The notes: generated by a model from the sequence alone, not told the origin. Counted from the first letter of the stretch, positions 36,786 to 48,947 are shown. The stretch: DNA of 64,000 nt from Thermothielavioides terrestris NRRL 8126 (GCF_000226115.1 NC_016459.1:4594501-4658500), one strand, 5' to 3'. A program made the numbers and translations.

Positions 36786-38531
36786 TCACTCGGCCCCGCC
36801 CCCGGCCGCCGCCGCCTCCGCCGCCAACACCTCCTTCGCCATGGCCCGGCCGGCCGCCCGGCCCGAGAAGATGCAGCCGCCCAGGAAGGTGCCCTCGAGC
36901 GAGCTGTACCCGTGCACGCCGCCGCCGCCAAAACCGGCGGCCTCGCCGGCGGCGTACAGGCCCGGGAAGGGCGTGCCGTCGGGGCGCATGACGTTGCTGT
37001 CGAGGTTCGTCTCGATGCCGCCGAGGGTCTTGCGGGTCAGCAGGTTCATGCGCACGGCGATCAGCGGGCCGTGCCGCTTGACGTCGAGCAGGCGGTGCGG
37101 GGGCGCGACGCGGCTGCGGCGGTCGGGCCAGTAGTTGCGCGCGCTGTGGATCAGCATGGCCTGGGCGTCCTTGGAGTACGGGTTGTCGAACTGGCCGTCG
37201 CGCGTCTCGACGACCTGCTTGATCTGGGCGTAGTCGAGCCGCGGCGCGCCGCTCACGGTCGAGACGAGCTCGTTCATGCCGGCCACGAGGTCCTCCAGGT
37301 TGTCGCGCACGACGAAGTCGACGCCGTGCTTGACGAAGTTCTGCACCGGCACGGTGCCCTTGGAGCTGAAGACGCGTTGCATGAGCACCTGCCAGATGCT
37401 CTTGCCCGTCACGTCCGGGTTCTGCTCCGAGCCCGACAGCGCGAACTCGCGCGCCACAATGGTTTGGTCGGTGATGAACCATGTGTAGTCGTAGCCGGTG
37501 CTGCAGATGTGCTTCAGCGTGGCCAGGGTGTCGCAGCCGGGATACAGGAAGGGTGGGAGCCGCTTGCCGGTGGCGTCGAGCCAGAGCGACGAGGGTGCAG
37601 GCAGGACGCGGATGCCGTGGCCCGGCCAGATGGGGTCCCAGTTGACAAGCCCCTCGGTGTAGTGCCACATCCTGTCGCGGTTGATGACGTTGGCGCCTGC
37701 GCGCTCGGCGATGTCGATCATGCGGCCGTCGACGTGGGCCGGCACGCCGACGACGAAGTTCTTGGGGACGTTGGGACCGAGGCGGTCGACCGGCCAACAC
37801 GCCTTGACCTTGTCGACGTTGCCGCCGATGCCGCCGGACGAGACCAGCACGGCAGAGCCGTGGATCTCGAACTGGCCGACCGCTGTCCGGGACGATTTCA
37901 CTCCGCGCGGCGAGTCGTCCGGCTCCAGTACGCGTCCCTTGACACCGACGGCACGGCCGGTCTTCTCATCGACGATGATGTCGTCGACCACGTGGCGGAA
38001 CTTGAACTCGACGATGCCCTTCTTCTCGGCCGCCTTGACGGGCTCGGCGAAGACGCGCACGACCTCCGGGCCGGTGCCCCAGGTCACATGGAAGCGCGGC
38101 ACCGAGTTGCCGTGGCCCTCGGCGCGGCCGTCGCCGCGCTCGGCCCAGCCGACGTTCACGAGGAATCCAATCCCCCGGGCCTTGACGTAGCTCTCCATCT
38201 CGTCGGTGGCGAAGTTGACAAAGGCCTCGGCCCATTTGCGCGGCCAGTAGTCCTCCTTCTCGCGGTCGAAGCGGGCCGAGCCGAACCAGTCGCGCATGGC
38301 CAGCTCGCGCGAGTCCTTGATGCCCATGCGGCGCTGCTCGGCCGAGTCGACGCAGAACAGGCCGCCCAGCGACCAGAAGGCCTGGCCGCCCAGGTTGGCC
38401 GCGTTCTCCTGGTCGAGGATCAGGGTCGGCACGTTCTGCTGCGAGAGCTCGAAGGCGGCGACGAGGCCGGCGAGGCCCGCGCCGACGATGATGACGGGCT
38501 TCTTGCCCGCGTGGGACGAGTCGGAAGCCAT
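36786..38531 (-). CDS. FAD-dependent dehydrogenase, bacterial 3-ketosteroid-dehydrogenase-like
   Basis: Intronless, 581 residues from ATG 38531. The N-terminal Rossmann motif is VIIVGAGLAGLVAAFELS (GxGxxG), then LILDQENAANLGGQAFWSLG. Distinct blocks are SAEQRRMGIKDSRELAMRDW, GHGNSVPRFHVTWGTGP, RMWHYTEGLVNWDPIWPGHG and a C-terminal FAD-contact region GLYAAGEAAGFGGGGVHGYS then GTFLGGCIFSGRAAG. The layout is that of FAD-binding dehydrogenases related to fumarate reductase and 3-ketosteroid-delta1-dehydrogenase, common in Actinobacteria at similar length. No signal or targeting peptide is seen. The lack of introns in an intron-rich window and the bacterial-like sequence suggest old horizontal transfer. 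Substrate unknown. Confidence 0.92.
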   Translation of the reverse strand: MASDSSHAGKKPVIIVGAGLAGLVAAFELSQQNVPTLILDQENAANLGGQAFWSLGGLFCVDSAEQRRMGIKDSRELAMRDWFGSARFDREKEDYWPRKWAEAFVNFATDEMESYVKARGIGFLVNVGWAERGDGRAEGHGNSVPRFHVTWGTGPEVVRVFAEPVKAAEKKGIVEFKFRHVVDDIIVDEKTGRAVGVKGRVLEPDDSPRGVKSSRTAVGQFEIHGSAVLVSSGGIGGNVDKVKACWPVDRLGPNVPKNFVVGVPAHVDGRMIDIAERAGANVINRDRMWHYTEGLVNWDPIWPGHGIRVLPAPSSLWLDATGKRLPPFLYPGCDTLATLKHICSTGYDYTWFITDQTIVAREFALSGSEQNPDVTGKSIWQVLMQRVFSSKGTVPVQNFVKHGVDFVVRDNLEDLVAGMNELVSTVSGAPRLDYAQIKQVVETRDGQFDNPYSKDAQAMLIHSARNYWPDRRSRVAPPHRLLDVKRHGPLIAVRMNLLTRKTLGGIETNLDSNVMRPDGTPFPGLYAAGEAAGFGGGGVHGYSSLEGTFLGGCIFSGRAAGRAMAKEVLAAEAAAAGGGAE

Positions 38532-40942
38532 TGTGCAGTCTTGTTGCGCGGAGTGGCCGGGGAGGGCGCCGGAGGGCAGTAGGGGCGGCGCGGACGCCGG
38601 AAGTTAGGGGGAGGGGGTCGGGGGGGCGTGGTCGGCGATCAGCGGTTACGGGTGCGAGGCTCGGTGGTCTGGGAATGAGATCATCTCGTGTCAGCTGTGA
38701 ATTGGCACTAACCAGCAAAGGTTGGGGAATATGTTGGGCGACCAGCATCAGACCTTCACTCCTCACATCGTTGTGGTGTTGGCTTGCAGTCGAGACGGAA
38801 CGCCCGGTACCTAACTTCGGCCGTATCCTGTGCAGTACACGCACTAGTGCAGGCGAAGGATGCAGTTGCCTCGGCTGTGTTCCTGTTGCTCCTGTGGAAC
38901 CTGGAACAGATCCACCCCAGCCACGTTCGGCCTCCCCACACGTTCTCCCCACATCCGCCGAGCTGCCCCAACTTGCCACGTGAACCGTTCAACCACTTTG
39001 CACAGTGGGCCTTCCTCCGTCCTCTCGGTCTCGGTCTCGATCGGGGCGGGGCCATGCTGTTCATTTCCAGGTTGCTAGAGCAGTTGCTTTCGGCCATAAC
39101 GTTAGCGCGTCACAACCACAACCACAAGCTCCTCAGCAACAATTAATCCGACGGGCCGTGATGGAGCAGCGCATGGTGCTCATGGATTCAAAGTCCATGC
39201 TAGTTGCAACAGCCAGCAAGGCAAAGATGCCCGGACAAGTCCGGAAGGAGATCGTGCCAGGAATCACGTCCTGCCCCTTATAGCACGGCAACGCTTGACG
39301 TTCTTCAGTCGTTTCGAGAGGTGAAGCGTTTGCATGGCCCGAGTCGCCAAGCCCTGTCGACCCGGCTCGATTCCATCTTGGCAAAGCAAACCACAAAATG
39401 GGAAGTAAAGAGAACTTGGCATGACCGCAGCCTAACACCGCAGACCTTCATCTGTGCTTTCGGTGCCAAACCCAACCCCGCAGCCCATCGATTTTCCAGC
39501 CGGCTATGATCGAGAAAAAAAGACCGCGAAGGCATCGGCAGGCAAAGTGGGTGGTCATTGGCGTGGCCATCACAATAACTAACTTGTCTTACGAGCGCGT
39601 CTTACGGGCGGGAATCGTTGCGCTTTGAGAACCAACCAACACTTGGAACACCTTGCGATGCGCATTGCATGCCGAATCATAGACCCTCGCAGTCTTGATC
39701 TTGGAAGCGCAAGAGCAGAGCGCCAATCCAGCCCGAATTCTTGGCTGACGTTGGATGACCCCCCGAGGTCGACATTCCCCCTCATCGGCGCTTATACTGG
39801 GTTCCGACACCTCACACGCCGTGTTGGAGTAACGCAAATAGTTAACTATAACGAGGCATCTGCATCTTGCTGACACAAGAGGCTTACTTGCAGAACGCAG
39901 CTTGAGAATCATGTACGGAGTAATCCGTAAAGGCGTGGCTCTGGGCTCGCAAATTCCTGACTTATTATTGACTGAGAAGTCGAGGCAAGGTCACCAATCC
40001 CGTCTCCAGGAAGTCTCTACCCCGGCTCTGTTGGGAGTGAGGATTGTCGTCTGTCACACAGGGGTCGGGTGAGGGGAAGAAGCTCTCTCAGCTGGTCGTC
40101 TGCCTTTAGTGTCGTTAGACTGTGTATGTACTTCCGTACATGCGTGCTGACGACCTCAACCAACTGGTTCCATTTGGAAGAAGTCAAGAAGGGGAAACCT
40201 GAAAAAGACGGGACTCGGGACGCCAGACACGGCATCACGGGTGGGTGGGGGGCAAACTTCTATGGCCTAACCCTGAGGGCGGCAGGCATTGGAAGCAATC
40301 ATTGGCCAAGCCTAATATCCGGAATTCGGGTGCGTCTGCACTCCCACCCCGGCAACCATGGAGAGGAAGGACACCTAGCCCGTAGATTAACGTTAATGAC
40401 CAGGGCTGTTTTGCCGTCAGGCGCACATTGCTTCTGCCTCCTGGGTATACAGTAGTTAGTGTATTCCGTACCCCAGTGTACATACATGATTGCCCTCGGA
40501 TTCTTCGAGGTCTCCCTGCGTCTCCGGTCCGAGCACTGCTCACCGCTTCCCGTGGGAATAGTCAACCGTGACACCGCCCGGGAGTTGTCAAAGATCTCCC
40601 TTGCATGAAATAGTTTATGTACGCTAATTCGTTGGACTACCCGCTGGACCATCCAGACCGCTGCCGGGCTGGGTGCGAACATGAATTAAAGTTCTTGGCC
40701 GCATTAGGCATGAAGTTAGTGAGCTTCCCCCCTCATCCCCAGACGTTGGTAGCGGACACTAGGGCAATGTGACCTACCCCGGCAGCCCGGAACCCAAATG
40801 TGACTTTGCAACGGGGGCAGGGTTCTGGACAATTGCTGCTGGCGCAGATATAACATTCAACAACCCCGGACAGGAGCTTGGCCCTGCATTCACCCGCTTC
40901 TCCTCTTGCCAAGCATCGCTGCCGTCGAAACGGGGAGCCAAG
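38532..40942. other. gene-free divergent intergenic region
   Basis: About 2.4 kb between the flavoprotein start and the MFS transporter start. TACGGAGTA occurs at 39914. Frames are short and of random composition. Confidence 0.55.
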
Positions 40943-42695
40943 ATGGCTGTTAGACACGACGTGCATAGGTGAGATGCTAGCTCCCACACATTATCCGAAG
41001 CAGTAACTAGCCGTGTGTTCGGCCGTGCTGACAAGCCTGGCACCTGGCACTAGCCATGCCCACGAAGAGGGCGTCCCGGGCACCGTCAACCTCCAAGCCC
41101 GCGAGGGCGAGGAGACGCACTACGGCCAGGCGCTGTTCCCGGTGCCCTCGGCGGACCCCAACGACCCGCTGCAATGGCCTCGCTGGAAGAAGCACGTCAT
41201 CCTGTTCTTATGCTGCGCCTTCTCCTTCCTCGGCAACTCCGCCCTGATCGGCCCCAGCACCTACATCGGCCCGTGGGCCGCTGAGTTCGGCATCGACACG
41301 AACACGGCCGCGGGCCTTGTCAACTACCCGAACCTGGTCTTCGGCTTCGGCAACTTCGTCCTAATTCCGCTGTACCGCAAGATCGGCCGCCGCCCCGTCA
41401 TGCTCATGGCCTTGCTCGCCTATGCCGCCGGCGTGATTGGCGCCGCCGAGGCCACCACCTTCTCGGGCCTCATGGGCGCCCGCATCGTGCACGCCTTCGG
41501 TTCCGGCGTCTGCGAGGCCCTGCCCGTGCAGCTGGTCAACGACATCTTCTTCCTGCACGAGCGCGGCAAGAAGCTGGGCTGGTACACCATCGCGCTCTGC
41601 CTCGGCGCCACCGGCCCCATGTTCTCGGGCTTCATGCTCAACGCCGGCTACTCGTGGCACCTCTTCTTCTACGTCGAGTTCGCCTTCGCCGGCGCCCTGC
41701 TCATCCTCGCCTTCCTCTTCGTCGAGGAATCCATGTACTTCCGCCAGCCGCTGCCGCCGCCCTCTTCCTCCTCCGCGACCGGCTCCGGCAGCGACCTGCC
41801 CCCGCCCGCCGCCGCCGCCACCACGACCACCACCATCACCGCCGACAAAGCCTACGATTCCGTCTCCCACCACGAACGCGAACTGTCCTCCTCCACGTCC
41901 ATCCCCCCGCGCAAGACCTTCCTCCAACAGCTGCGCCCGTTCGGCGCCGTCGACCCGGCGCCGTGGTCCAACTTCTTCCTGATGCAGGCGCGCTCCTTCA
42001 CCTACCTGCTCGTGCCGTCGACCTTCTGGGTGATCACGACGTACGGCATCTACATCGGCCTGTGCGGCTTCTCGTTCAACTTTGTGTTCCCGCTCAAGAT
42101 CGTGGCGCCGCCGTACAACTGGCCCGAGACCAACTCGGGCCTGTCGGCGGTGGCGACGCTGGTCGGCTTCGCGCTGGCGGTTCCCTTCGTGCCGGCCAGC
42201 GACCGGCTGGCGGCCCGGCTGACCACGCGCAACGGCGGCATCCGCGAGGCCGAGATGCGCCTGGGCGCGCTGCTGCCCGCCGCCCTGGTCGCGCCCGCGG
42301 GGCTGGTCATCTTCGGCATGGCCGCCGCCCGCGACCTGCACTGGATCTGCTACTTCCTCGCCATCGGCATGACCCAGTGGGCAGGCTACTTCTACTTCAC
42401 GCTGACGCTGGCCTACGCCGTCGACTCGCACAATGCGAACCTGTCCGAGCAGCTCATCATCGTCAGCCTCGGCAAGCAGGCCCTCAGCTTCGGCTTCAGC
42501 CTCGAGCTGCTGCATTGGGTGCTGGCGCACGGCTACGTCCCCATCATCATCGGCGCCTTCGTGCCCGTCTTGGTGGTCAACAACCTCATGGTCGTCGTCT
42601 TTATGATCTGGGGCAAGCGCATCAGGGTCGCTATGGCCGGGTCGTGGCTCGCCAGGTTCCATGCGAAGACCGTGGTGGCGGGCGAGAGTCACTAG
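40943..42695 (+). CDS. MFS transporter, DHA1 (drug:H+ antiporter) type
   Basis: Two exons, 40943-40968 and 41054-42695 (555 residues). A tiny first exon encodes MAVRHDVH; after splicing it joins as HSHAHEEGVPGTVNLQ. The 85-nt intron has GTGAGA, a gtgctgac branch site and a tag acceptor. The N-terminal DPNDPLQWPRWKKHVILFLC is the classic entry to TM1 of fungal DHA1 transporters. PLYRKIGRRPVMLMALLAYA carries the loop 2-3 motif and ARIVHAFGSGVCEALPVQLV follows. Twelve helices are expected, with a roughly 80-residue Ser/Pro/Thr-rich cytoplasmic loop between TM6 and TM7. Such proteins export drugs or small metabolites, and some import polyamines or cations; substrate is not inferable. Confidence 0.92.
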
Positions 42696-43908
42696 TCATC
42701 AGAAAGGCGTGTCTCCCTATCGAATTCTCTACTTGCTTGGTTAGGTTTACCTTTTCTCTGAGCTAGTTCACTTTCCGTCATTGACAAATGCGTCGAGGGG
42801 AGCAGATGACATGACTTCGTGAATATTTTCCTCGTGAAGCGATGCCAAATCAAGCAGAACGGTTTTAATCGTAAGAGGTATGTAGCATGTACTCCGAGGA
42901 ACGGAATCAACAGGAACCTGGAAAGTACCGGCAACACGACGTATATTCTCTCTTGGTGCTGCCCCTTGGACACCTCTTTAGGCGAGTGGCAACGTGGCCC
43001 ATCCGAACACCCGACGGCAGTCACCAGCAGGCCGCCCGACAGTCCCAGCCCAACCGCTCCACTGCTGCTGCGCAGTCCGTCCTCCGTGGCCTGGGGACAG
43101 AGACCTGAGTAGTCAATCTTGTGGGCGTCACGCCGGGAATCGCGAGCCCGTGTTTTTGGGTCTGTCTGTTTTCCAGCCGATCATTCCGGCCAGCTTCTTT
43201 AAGTTCTTGCGGAAGGAGCAGGTGTCGAAGCCGTGATGATGTAGAACAGTGATGTTGGTATTGGGGCTCGGCCGGGGCGTTGGTTCCTTGCTGGCTTGCA
43301 AGTCGGTCGGTCAACTGACTGTGAGAGACGGCGTCGAGTGGTTCAACTGTAACGTCCTGTGGATAAATGATGATGAAGTAGACATGTTGTGGGTACTTTC
43401 ACGTTAGACCGGACATTAGGTTCCTAGCCGGGTTTGTCTCGGAGTGCGCCCCGACCTCGAAGAATCGGGTATGTGTCGAGAAGGTGCACCTCTCCATCGA
43501 AACTGGCCACTGATGGCACTTGCTGATTCCCAGCAACCTGGCTGCAGGTGTCGTTGTTGTCGTCATGGCACCATCGGAAGGTGCGCAGCAGCCAACCTTG
43601 ACCCGAGCCGGTTGCAATGGAAGGAGAAAACGATTCGACATGCTGGCCGAGTTGAATGCCTTCTTCTGGTCCTGGCCTGCCCTCACCCCATGCACAATCC
43701 ACGCGACCCCTAACCAACATCAACATTCCGCAGTTTATCTCAGTCTTACGTCTCTCGGCTTGCTGACCACAACCACGTGGAGCACCGGTGGCCGGCTCCT
43801 TGCCCTAAGTACCACTTCCTTCAGTGTGCATCAGGACGATACGCTTCAACCGATGACTTAGGATCCTCGTTCGCGGTCCAGAGTCCTTGCTCCAAACTTG
43901 CATTGAGG
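42696..43908. other. intergenic upstream of NACHT-like gene
   Basis: No supported gene. The frame of the NACHT-like protein stays open upstream of its ATG to about 43777 but has no ATG there, so an unrecognised upstream exon is possible. Confidence 0.45.
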
Positions 43909-45527
43909 ATGGAGTGGGGCCCTCGATCTGCCGTCAGCCGCTCTGGAGGCCCTTGCTTCTCTCTGGAGGTAGACCTGGACGGGCAGGTGTCGATTACTCG
44001 ACTCGAGAATTTCCAAGGGGCGGGAAGCGCAGACTGGGTTGAGATCGACGCGCACTTCGGGTATCCCACCAGCCTCGACTATCACTGCATCCTCGCCAGC
44101 CGCAGGCATCCGGGGACCGGCCACTGGGTCAGCGACACGGCACAGTTCCAGAGATGGGTGAACCACAACGGCCAGACGCTGCTCTGCTCGGCTGCTGCGG
44201 GGGCCGGGAAGTCGGTCCTGATAACCAAAGTGGTCGCCAGGCTGGTGGCCACGGCAGGAGCCGACACGACCCTCAAGACGGTTGTCGCCTGCCTCTACGA
44301 CATGCATAACTACATCCGTGACGGCAGGGAGAGGGTCACGGCGACCCGCCGGTGTGCCGAGCTGCTCGCACAGGTGGCATTCGCCCAGGGTGCGACGGAG
44401 ACGGGCGACCGAGGGGCGTCCCTCCAGGCTAGGTGCCGGCTGTTCGTCAAGGAAACGAGGGTCTTCGACTACTTCGCGCGGTGCGTGAAGCGGTTCGAGC
44501 GGGCCTATATCATCCTCGACGGGATGCCCCTGGCTTGCCCCGAGTGCGACCCCGGCGGTCGGCGTCTCATGTGCTTCCTGTCGGCGCTCCAGCTCGCAGG
44601 GCCGCTCGGATCCCTCGGTGCGAACCTCCTCGTCACGTCCCGGCGCAACGACCTTTTCAGGCTCCAGTACCTCTGCGGCCGCAGCGACCAGATGCCCGGC
44701 GAACATCGCAACAACTGGTTCGCCACGCTGGAGATCGGCGCCCATGAACCCGACCTCCGGCGCTACGTGAGGGAGACACTACACAATCACATGCCCATCC
44801 TCCGCACGACGCTGCTCTACGAACAGATCACCGAGACGCTCCCAAGCCTCTGCGCGGGCGTGTAGGCTTCCCCATGAGCGCTCTCGCCGCCTGCCCTTTC
44901 CTTGCGATGCTCATGTACGCCTGCTAATCACCTTCCCGTGCGTGCAGGTTTTTCGTCGCCCGCCTTTACTGCGTCCGGCTCTGTGGCATCGCGGACCCCA
45001 ACGACGGGCAGATCCCGCAGCTGCTGGCGAAGCTCGCGAGCCGGCAGCCGCTCGACCCGGCGCGCGCCGTCAGGCAGGCCTACCGCGACATCCTGCAGCA
45101 CATCCACGACCGGCACGGCTGCCGCACGCGCGACTTCGTGCGCGGCGTGGCGCGGGCGCTGGCGGCGGGCGTGCTGCGCCCGTTCGCGCCGGACCACCTG
45201 CGGCTGGCGTGGCTCGCGCGCGACGGGGATCCCGCGGGGCTCGCCGAGACGCTGGGCACGACCGCGGGCTTCGAGGCCGTCTTCGGCGGGCTGGTCGAGA
45301 TCCGCGCCTGGGAGCCGCCCGGCGTGCAGCTGCGGCTGGCGCACGACGCGCTGCGCGAGGCGGTGCTGGAGAAACCGGCGACGGCGGCGGACCCGTGCCT
45401 GGCGCACTGGCACGCCATCGTGTTCGCCGAGATGGAGTCGCTGAAGCGGCAGCTTGAAGATCGCGGCGCGGAGAGGATGCTAGATTGGCTGCCCAGGGAG
45501 CTGGCAGATGACCTGATGAATGGCTAA
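43909..45527 (+). CDS. repeat-less NACHT/STAND-type NTPase (NLR-like)
   Basis: Two exons, 43909-44861 and 44948-45527 (about 510 residues from the first ATG). VEIDAHFGYPTSLDYHCILA and RHPGTGHWVSDTAQFQRWV match the linker that precedes NACHT domains of fungal NLRs. The P-loop is CSAAAGAGKSVL, where the first conserved Gly of GxxxxGK[S/T] is Ala. Walker B is RAYIILDGM and a sensor-like strand is NLLVTSRR. After the intron, FFVARLYCVRLCG matches the F-x-x-A-R-L region following NACHT. The rest is a winged-helix-like tail ending LADDLMNG. No ankyrin, WD40 or TPR repeats and no recognisable N-terminal effector domain are present. It could be a truncated allorecognition/NLR gene or a stand-alone regulator. 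The start codon is uncertain. Confidence 0.8.
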
Positions 45528-46203
45528 AAAGGGCTGGAGGAGAGCGGGGGTTGAAGCGGGGGGACGATCCAGAGACACTTGGAGAATAATTAGCGGGTCT
45601 TGGTTATACGCTGTGGTTTTCGGTAGCGGTTTGGCTTAATATCGACTGGAGGGTATCAGCGTTCCTTCTGTGCGACCGAAGCAGCCCGGATTTCAGCTCG
45701 AGGCCGTTGCATGGCAGCATACCCGTGATCCGCCTTCCGTGATCCGAGCGAGTCGAGGCTGGCGGACGGTGGCACGCGGACACGCGCAGAAGACAGCCTC
45801 ATACCGGAACAGGAGCAGGGCTTATCGGAACAGTCACTTTCCTGCCGTTTTCGTCTCGGGAGCAAAGCGGCTAGGACGCGAGCTTGCGAAGCAGGTTCTG
45901 GTTCTGGACCCCGTACCGCAATTAAGGTAGCATTTTACCCGGCCAGCTATATACCCAAGTGCCACGGCGAGGCCATAGCACACCCCTGCCAAGATGGTCA
46001 ACAGAGACCAAAATAGATCACAGCGGGTCCTTCGCTCTCAGCACCAAGTTTAGGAGCTCTGGTTCGCCACCGTGGTCTGCTTGGTGTAATTGTACACTAG
46101 GCCCTCCTCCCCCCTCTCCAGGTAGTTATGCCCCTCGGATGCCAGCGCAGTTTCACATCCGGAGTGTCCGGGGCGCTCCTGGCTGACCGCAGCTGCTGCC
46201 GCA
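45528..46203. other. intergenic, sedolisin promoter
   Basis: A ctatata word near 45945 is a possible TATA element for the sedolisin gene. Nothing else is seen. Confidence 0.5.
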
Positions 46204-48598
46204 ATGCAGATCTGGAACGCTGTCGTTGTTGGAATCTGGGGCCTCTGCGGCCTCGTCGGGCCAGCCTCGGGGGGCCGGATAGGCCGCAGGGACAGACCAT
46301 CCAGGCGCGTACCGTCCTCGCATGTCGTTCATGAGAGACACGAGCAGGGCCACCTCCAGGGATGGGTCAAGCGCGAGCCTGTAGATGCGGAGTGGATGCT
46401 TCCAGTGCGCATCGGGTTGAGGCAGTCGAACGTCGATGTTGGGCACCAGCGGCTCATGGACATGTAAGCCGCAGCGTGATCCAATCGAACATTGTGTCCA
46501 GGGGCGTGGCTTACGAGGACGCCAGATCCAACCCGCGATCCCCTAACTACGGGAAGCACCTCACACGGAGCGAAGTTATCGAGCTGTTCGCACCCCAGAA
46601 TCTGTCAGTTGCGAGGGTCAAGCGCTGGCTCACCTCGGCTGGGATCAGCGAGGGGAGGATATCGCAATCCGCAAACAAACAGGTGAGTCTCAAAGGGAAG
46701 GGATGTAGTTGATCCCAACAGGCTGCTGACACGGGACCGCAACGGGGTCCTCGAGCCAGTGGATCCAGTTTGACGCCCCAGTGCACGAGGTCGAGGAGTT
46801 GTTGCTCACCAGGTATCACATCTTTGAGCATCTCGAGACCGGGATCAAAAATATTGCGTGCTCTCAGTACGTTTCGTATCAAACTGATGCATTCTCCCAG
46901 AGTGGGATGACTACTAACTCGCAGCAAGGTACCACGTTCCGCACGATGTTTCGCACCACATTGATTACATTACCCCTGGCATCAAGCTCATGTCGGGCGG
47001 GTACGAAGAGAAAGTCCTCAAGCGGACGCTGGGTCGGCGGTACCTCACTGGAAACCTGTCTGACAAAGGGAGGAAGGGGAAGGGGAAGGGCAAATGCAAA
47101 CCGGATGATACCCCCCCAGTCGATTCCGGGGAAGACGATAGCCAGTTCCGAGTAACGGGGCCGTGCAGCGAAAGCATTACGCCTCAGTGCATCAGGAGTA
47201 AGCAAGCCTTTTGCTACAATAATCTCAGTCTAGCCCCAACATTCCTAACCCAACATGTCAGCCCAGTACCAGATCCCCAACGGCACACGAGCTGCAAAGG
47301 GGAACGAACTCGGCATCTTCGAGAGCCTCAGCCAGCACTACAGCCAAGAGGACCTCGACACCTACTGGAAATACGTCGCCCCGTAAGGCTACTTCTTCTT
47401 CACAGCGCCCCTGAGAGCTTACTGACAGACAGACAGCTGGGTGCCACAGGGCACGCACCCGGAGCTGCGGTCCATCAACGGCGCGTTCGGTCCCACCAAC
47501 GCCACATTACAGGCGGGCGAGGAGGCCGACCTCGACATCCAGGTGGCGGCGCCGTTGATCTGGCCGCAGAAGACGGTCCTCTTCCAGACGGACGACGAGT
47601 GGTACGAGCAGAACCAGCTGCAGCCGGATACGCAGTACCCTGGGTTCTTCAACAGTATTCTCTACCCCAAACCCCCCCACGCCTTTCTGCGTGACAAAAA
47701 GAGGACTAATCCCGGGAGGTAGCATTTTTCGACGCGCTCGACGAATCCTACTGCACCCTCAGCGCCTTCAACTTCACAGGCAACTGCGAAACGGCCGCCT
47801 GCCGCGACCCGACGTACCCCAACCCCAACGCTTCCCCCGCGCAGGGCGGCTACGCCGGCGCGCTGATGTGCGGGCGCTACCCGGCGACGCCGGTGCTGGC
47901 GCTCAGCTACAGCGGCCCGGAGCACGGCTGGCCGGCCAACTACATGCGGCGGCAGTGCCTGGAGGTGATGAAGCTGGGGCTGCAGGGGGTGACGGTGCTC
48001 GAGTCGTCGGGCGACTTCGGGGTGGGCGGGACGCGGACGGACTCGCGGGCGGGGTGCCTGGGCCCGGGGCGGGACGTGTACGCGCCGCGGGCGCTGGGCA
48101 ACTGCCCATACGTGCTGAGCGTGGGCGCGACCGCGCTGGTCGAGCCCGAGGCCGGCGACGGCCGCACGCTGGTCGAGGTCGCGGCCGAGTCGTTCGCCTC
48201 CGGCGGCGGCTTCTCCAACGTGTTTGCGCGCCCGGCCTGGCAGGACGCGCATGTGCGGGCCTACCTGGCGCGCGCGAACGTGTCAGATCTGGGCTACGTG
48301 AACACGGGTGGGAGCGGCGAGGGCGTGCTGGGCTTCGGCGCCGGCTGGGACAGTCTGCCGTCGCCCGAGCCGGGCAAGCTGTTCAACATGGCCGGCAGGG
48401 GGTACCCGGACGTGGCGGCCATCGGGGAGAACTACCGGGTCGTGCTGCGGGCGTATGCGAACCGCATGCACGGCACGTCGGTGGCGACGCCGATTTGGGC
48501 GGCCATCTTGACGCTGATCAACGAGGAGCGGCGCGCAGCGGGCAAGAGCACGGTGGGGTTTGTGCACCCGGTGTTGGTGGGTGTCCTTTTCATTCTCG

Positions 48599-48641
<43 letters not shown>

Positions 48642-48874
48642 CCTCCTGCTGACAGACAGCGGCAGTACGAGCACCCAGAGGTCTTCACCGACATCACCAC
48701 GGGGTCCAACCCAGGTTGCGGAAGCAACGGCTTCCCGGTTGAGGAAGGATGGGATCCGGTGACGGGACTGGGGTAAGTGTCAACTAAGGGCTGAATCGTG
48801 CGGTTCTCCGCTGACCTGGCCATAGCACGCCGATATTTCCGAAGTTGCTGGAGTTGTTCATGAGCTTGCCGTGA
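46204..48874 (+). CDS. sedolisin-family (S53) tripeptidyl peptidase, secreted
   Basis: Nine exons: 46204-46463, 46502-46682, 46760-46866, 46929-47197, 47262-47382, 47437-47654, 47723-48576, 48666-48772, 48826-48874 (721 residues). The signal peptide is MQIWNAVVVGIWGLCGLVGP. The prodomain carries PNYGKHLTRSEVIELFAP and WIQFDAPVHEVEELL. A Lys/Gly-rich linker (KGRKGKGKGKCKPDD) precedes the mature enzyme. Catalytic residues are Glu and Asp in GEEADLDIQ (near 342 and 346), the oxyanion Asp in LESSGDFGVGG and Ser in HGTSVATPIWAA (near 638). The calcium loop contributes FTDITTGSNPGC and GWDPVTGLGTPIFPK. It removes tripeptides from protein N-termini at acid pH. Exon 8 could instead begin 6 nt upstream. 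The intron before it contains a 42-nt T run. Confidence 0.92.
48600..48641 (+). repeat. 42-nt poly-T tract inside an intron
   Basis: An uninterrupted run of 42 T lies in intron 7 of the sedolisin gene, between donor GTGGGT and the acceptor. Such runs vary in length by replication slippage and are also prone to sequencing error. Confidence 0.95.
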
Positions 48875-48947
48875 GCTGGACGGCATTGTCATTATTGGGG
48901 AAAGGGGAGAATCAATTTAAGAAAATGAACGAAAAAAGAACATCATG

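Noticed and set aside
36705..38582. 625-codon plus-strand open frame over the flavoprotein gene
   Set aside because: It is longer than the sense gene but is an antisense by-product of GC-rich codons; its composition is Val/Asp/Ala/Arg noise with no domain, while the minus strand has full FAD motifs.
41361..42692. 443-codon minus-strand frame over the DHA1 transporter
   Set aside because: It is antisense to a complete transporter and rich in Asp/Gly/Glu/Arg/His with no recognisable fold.
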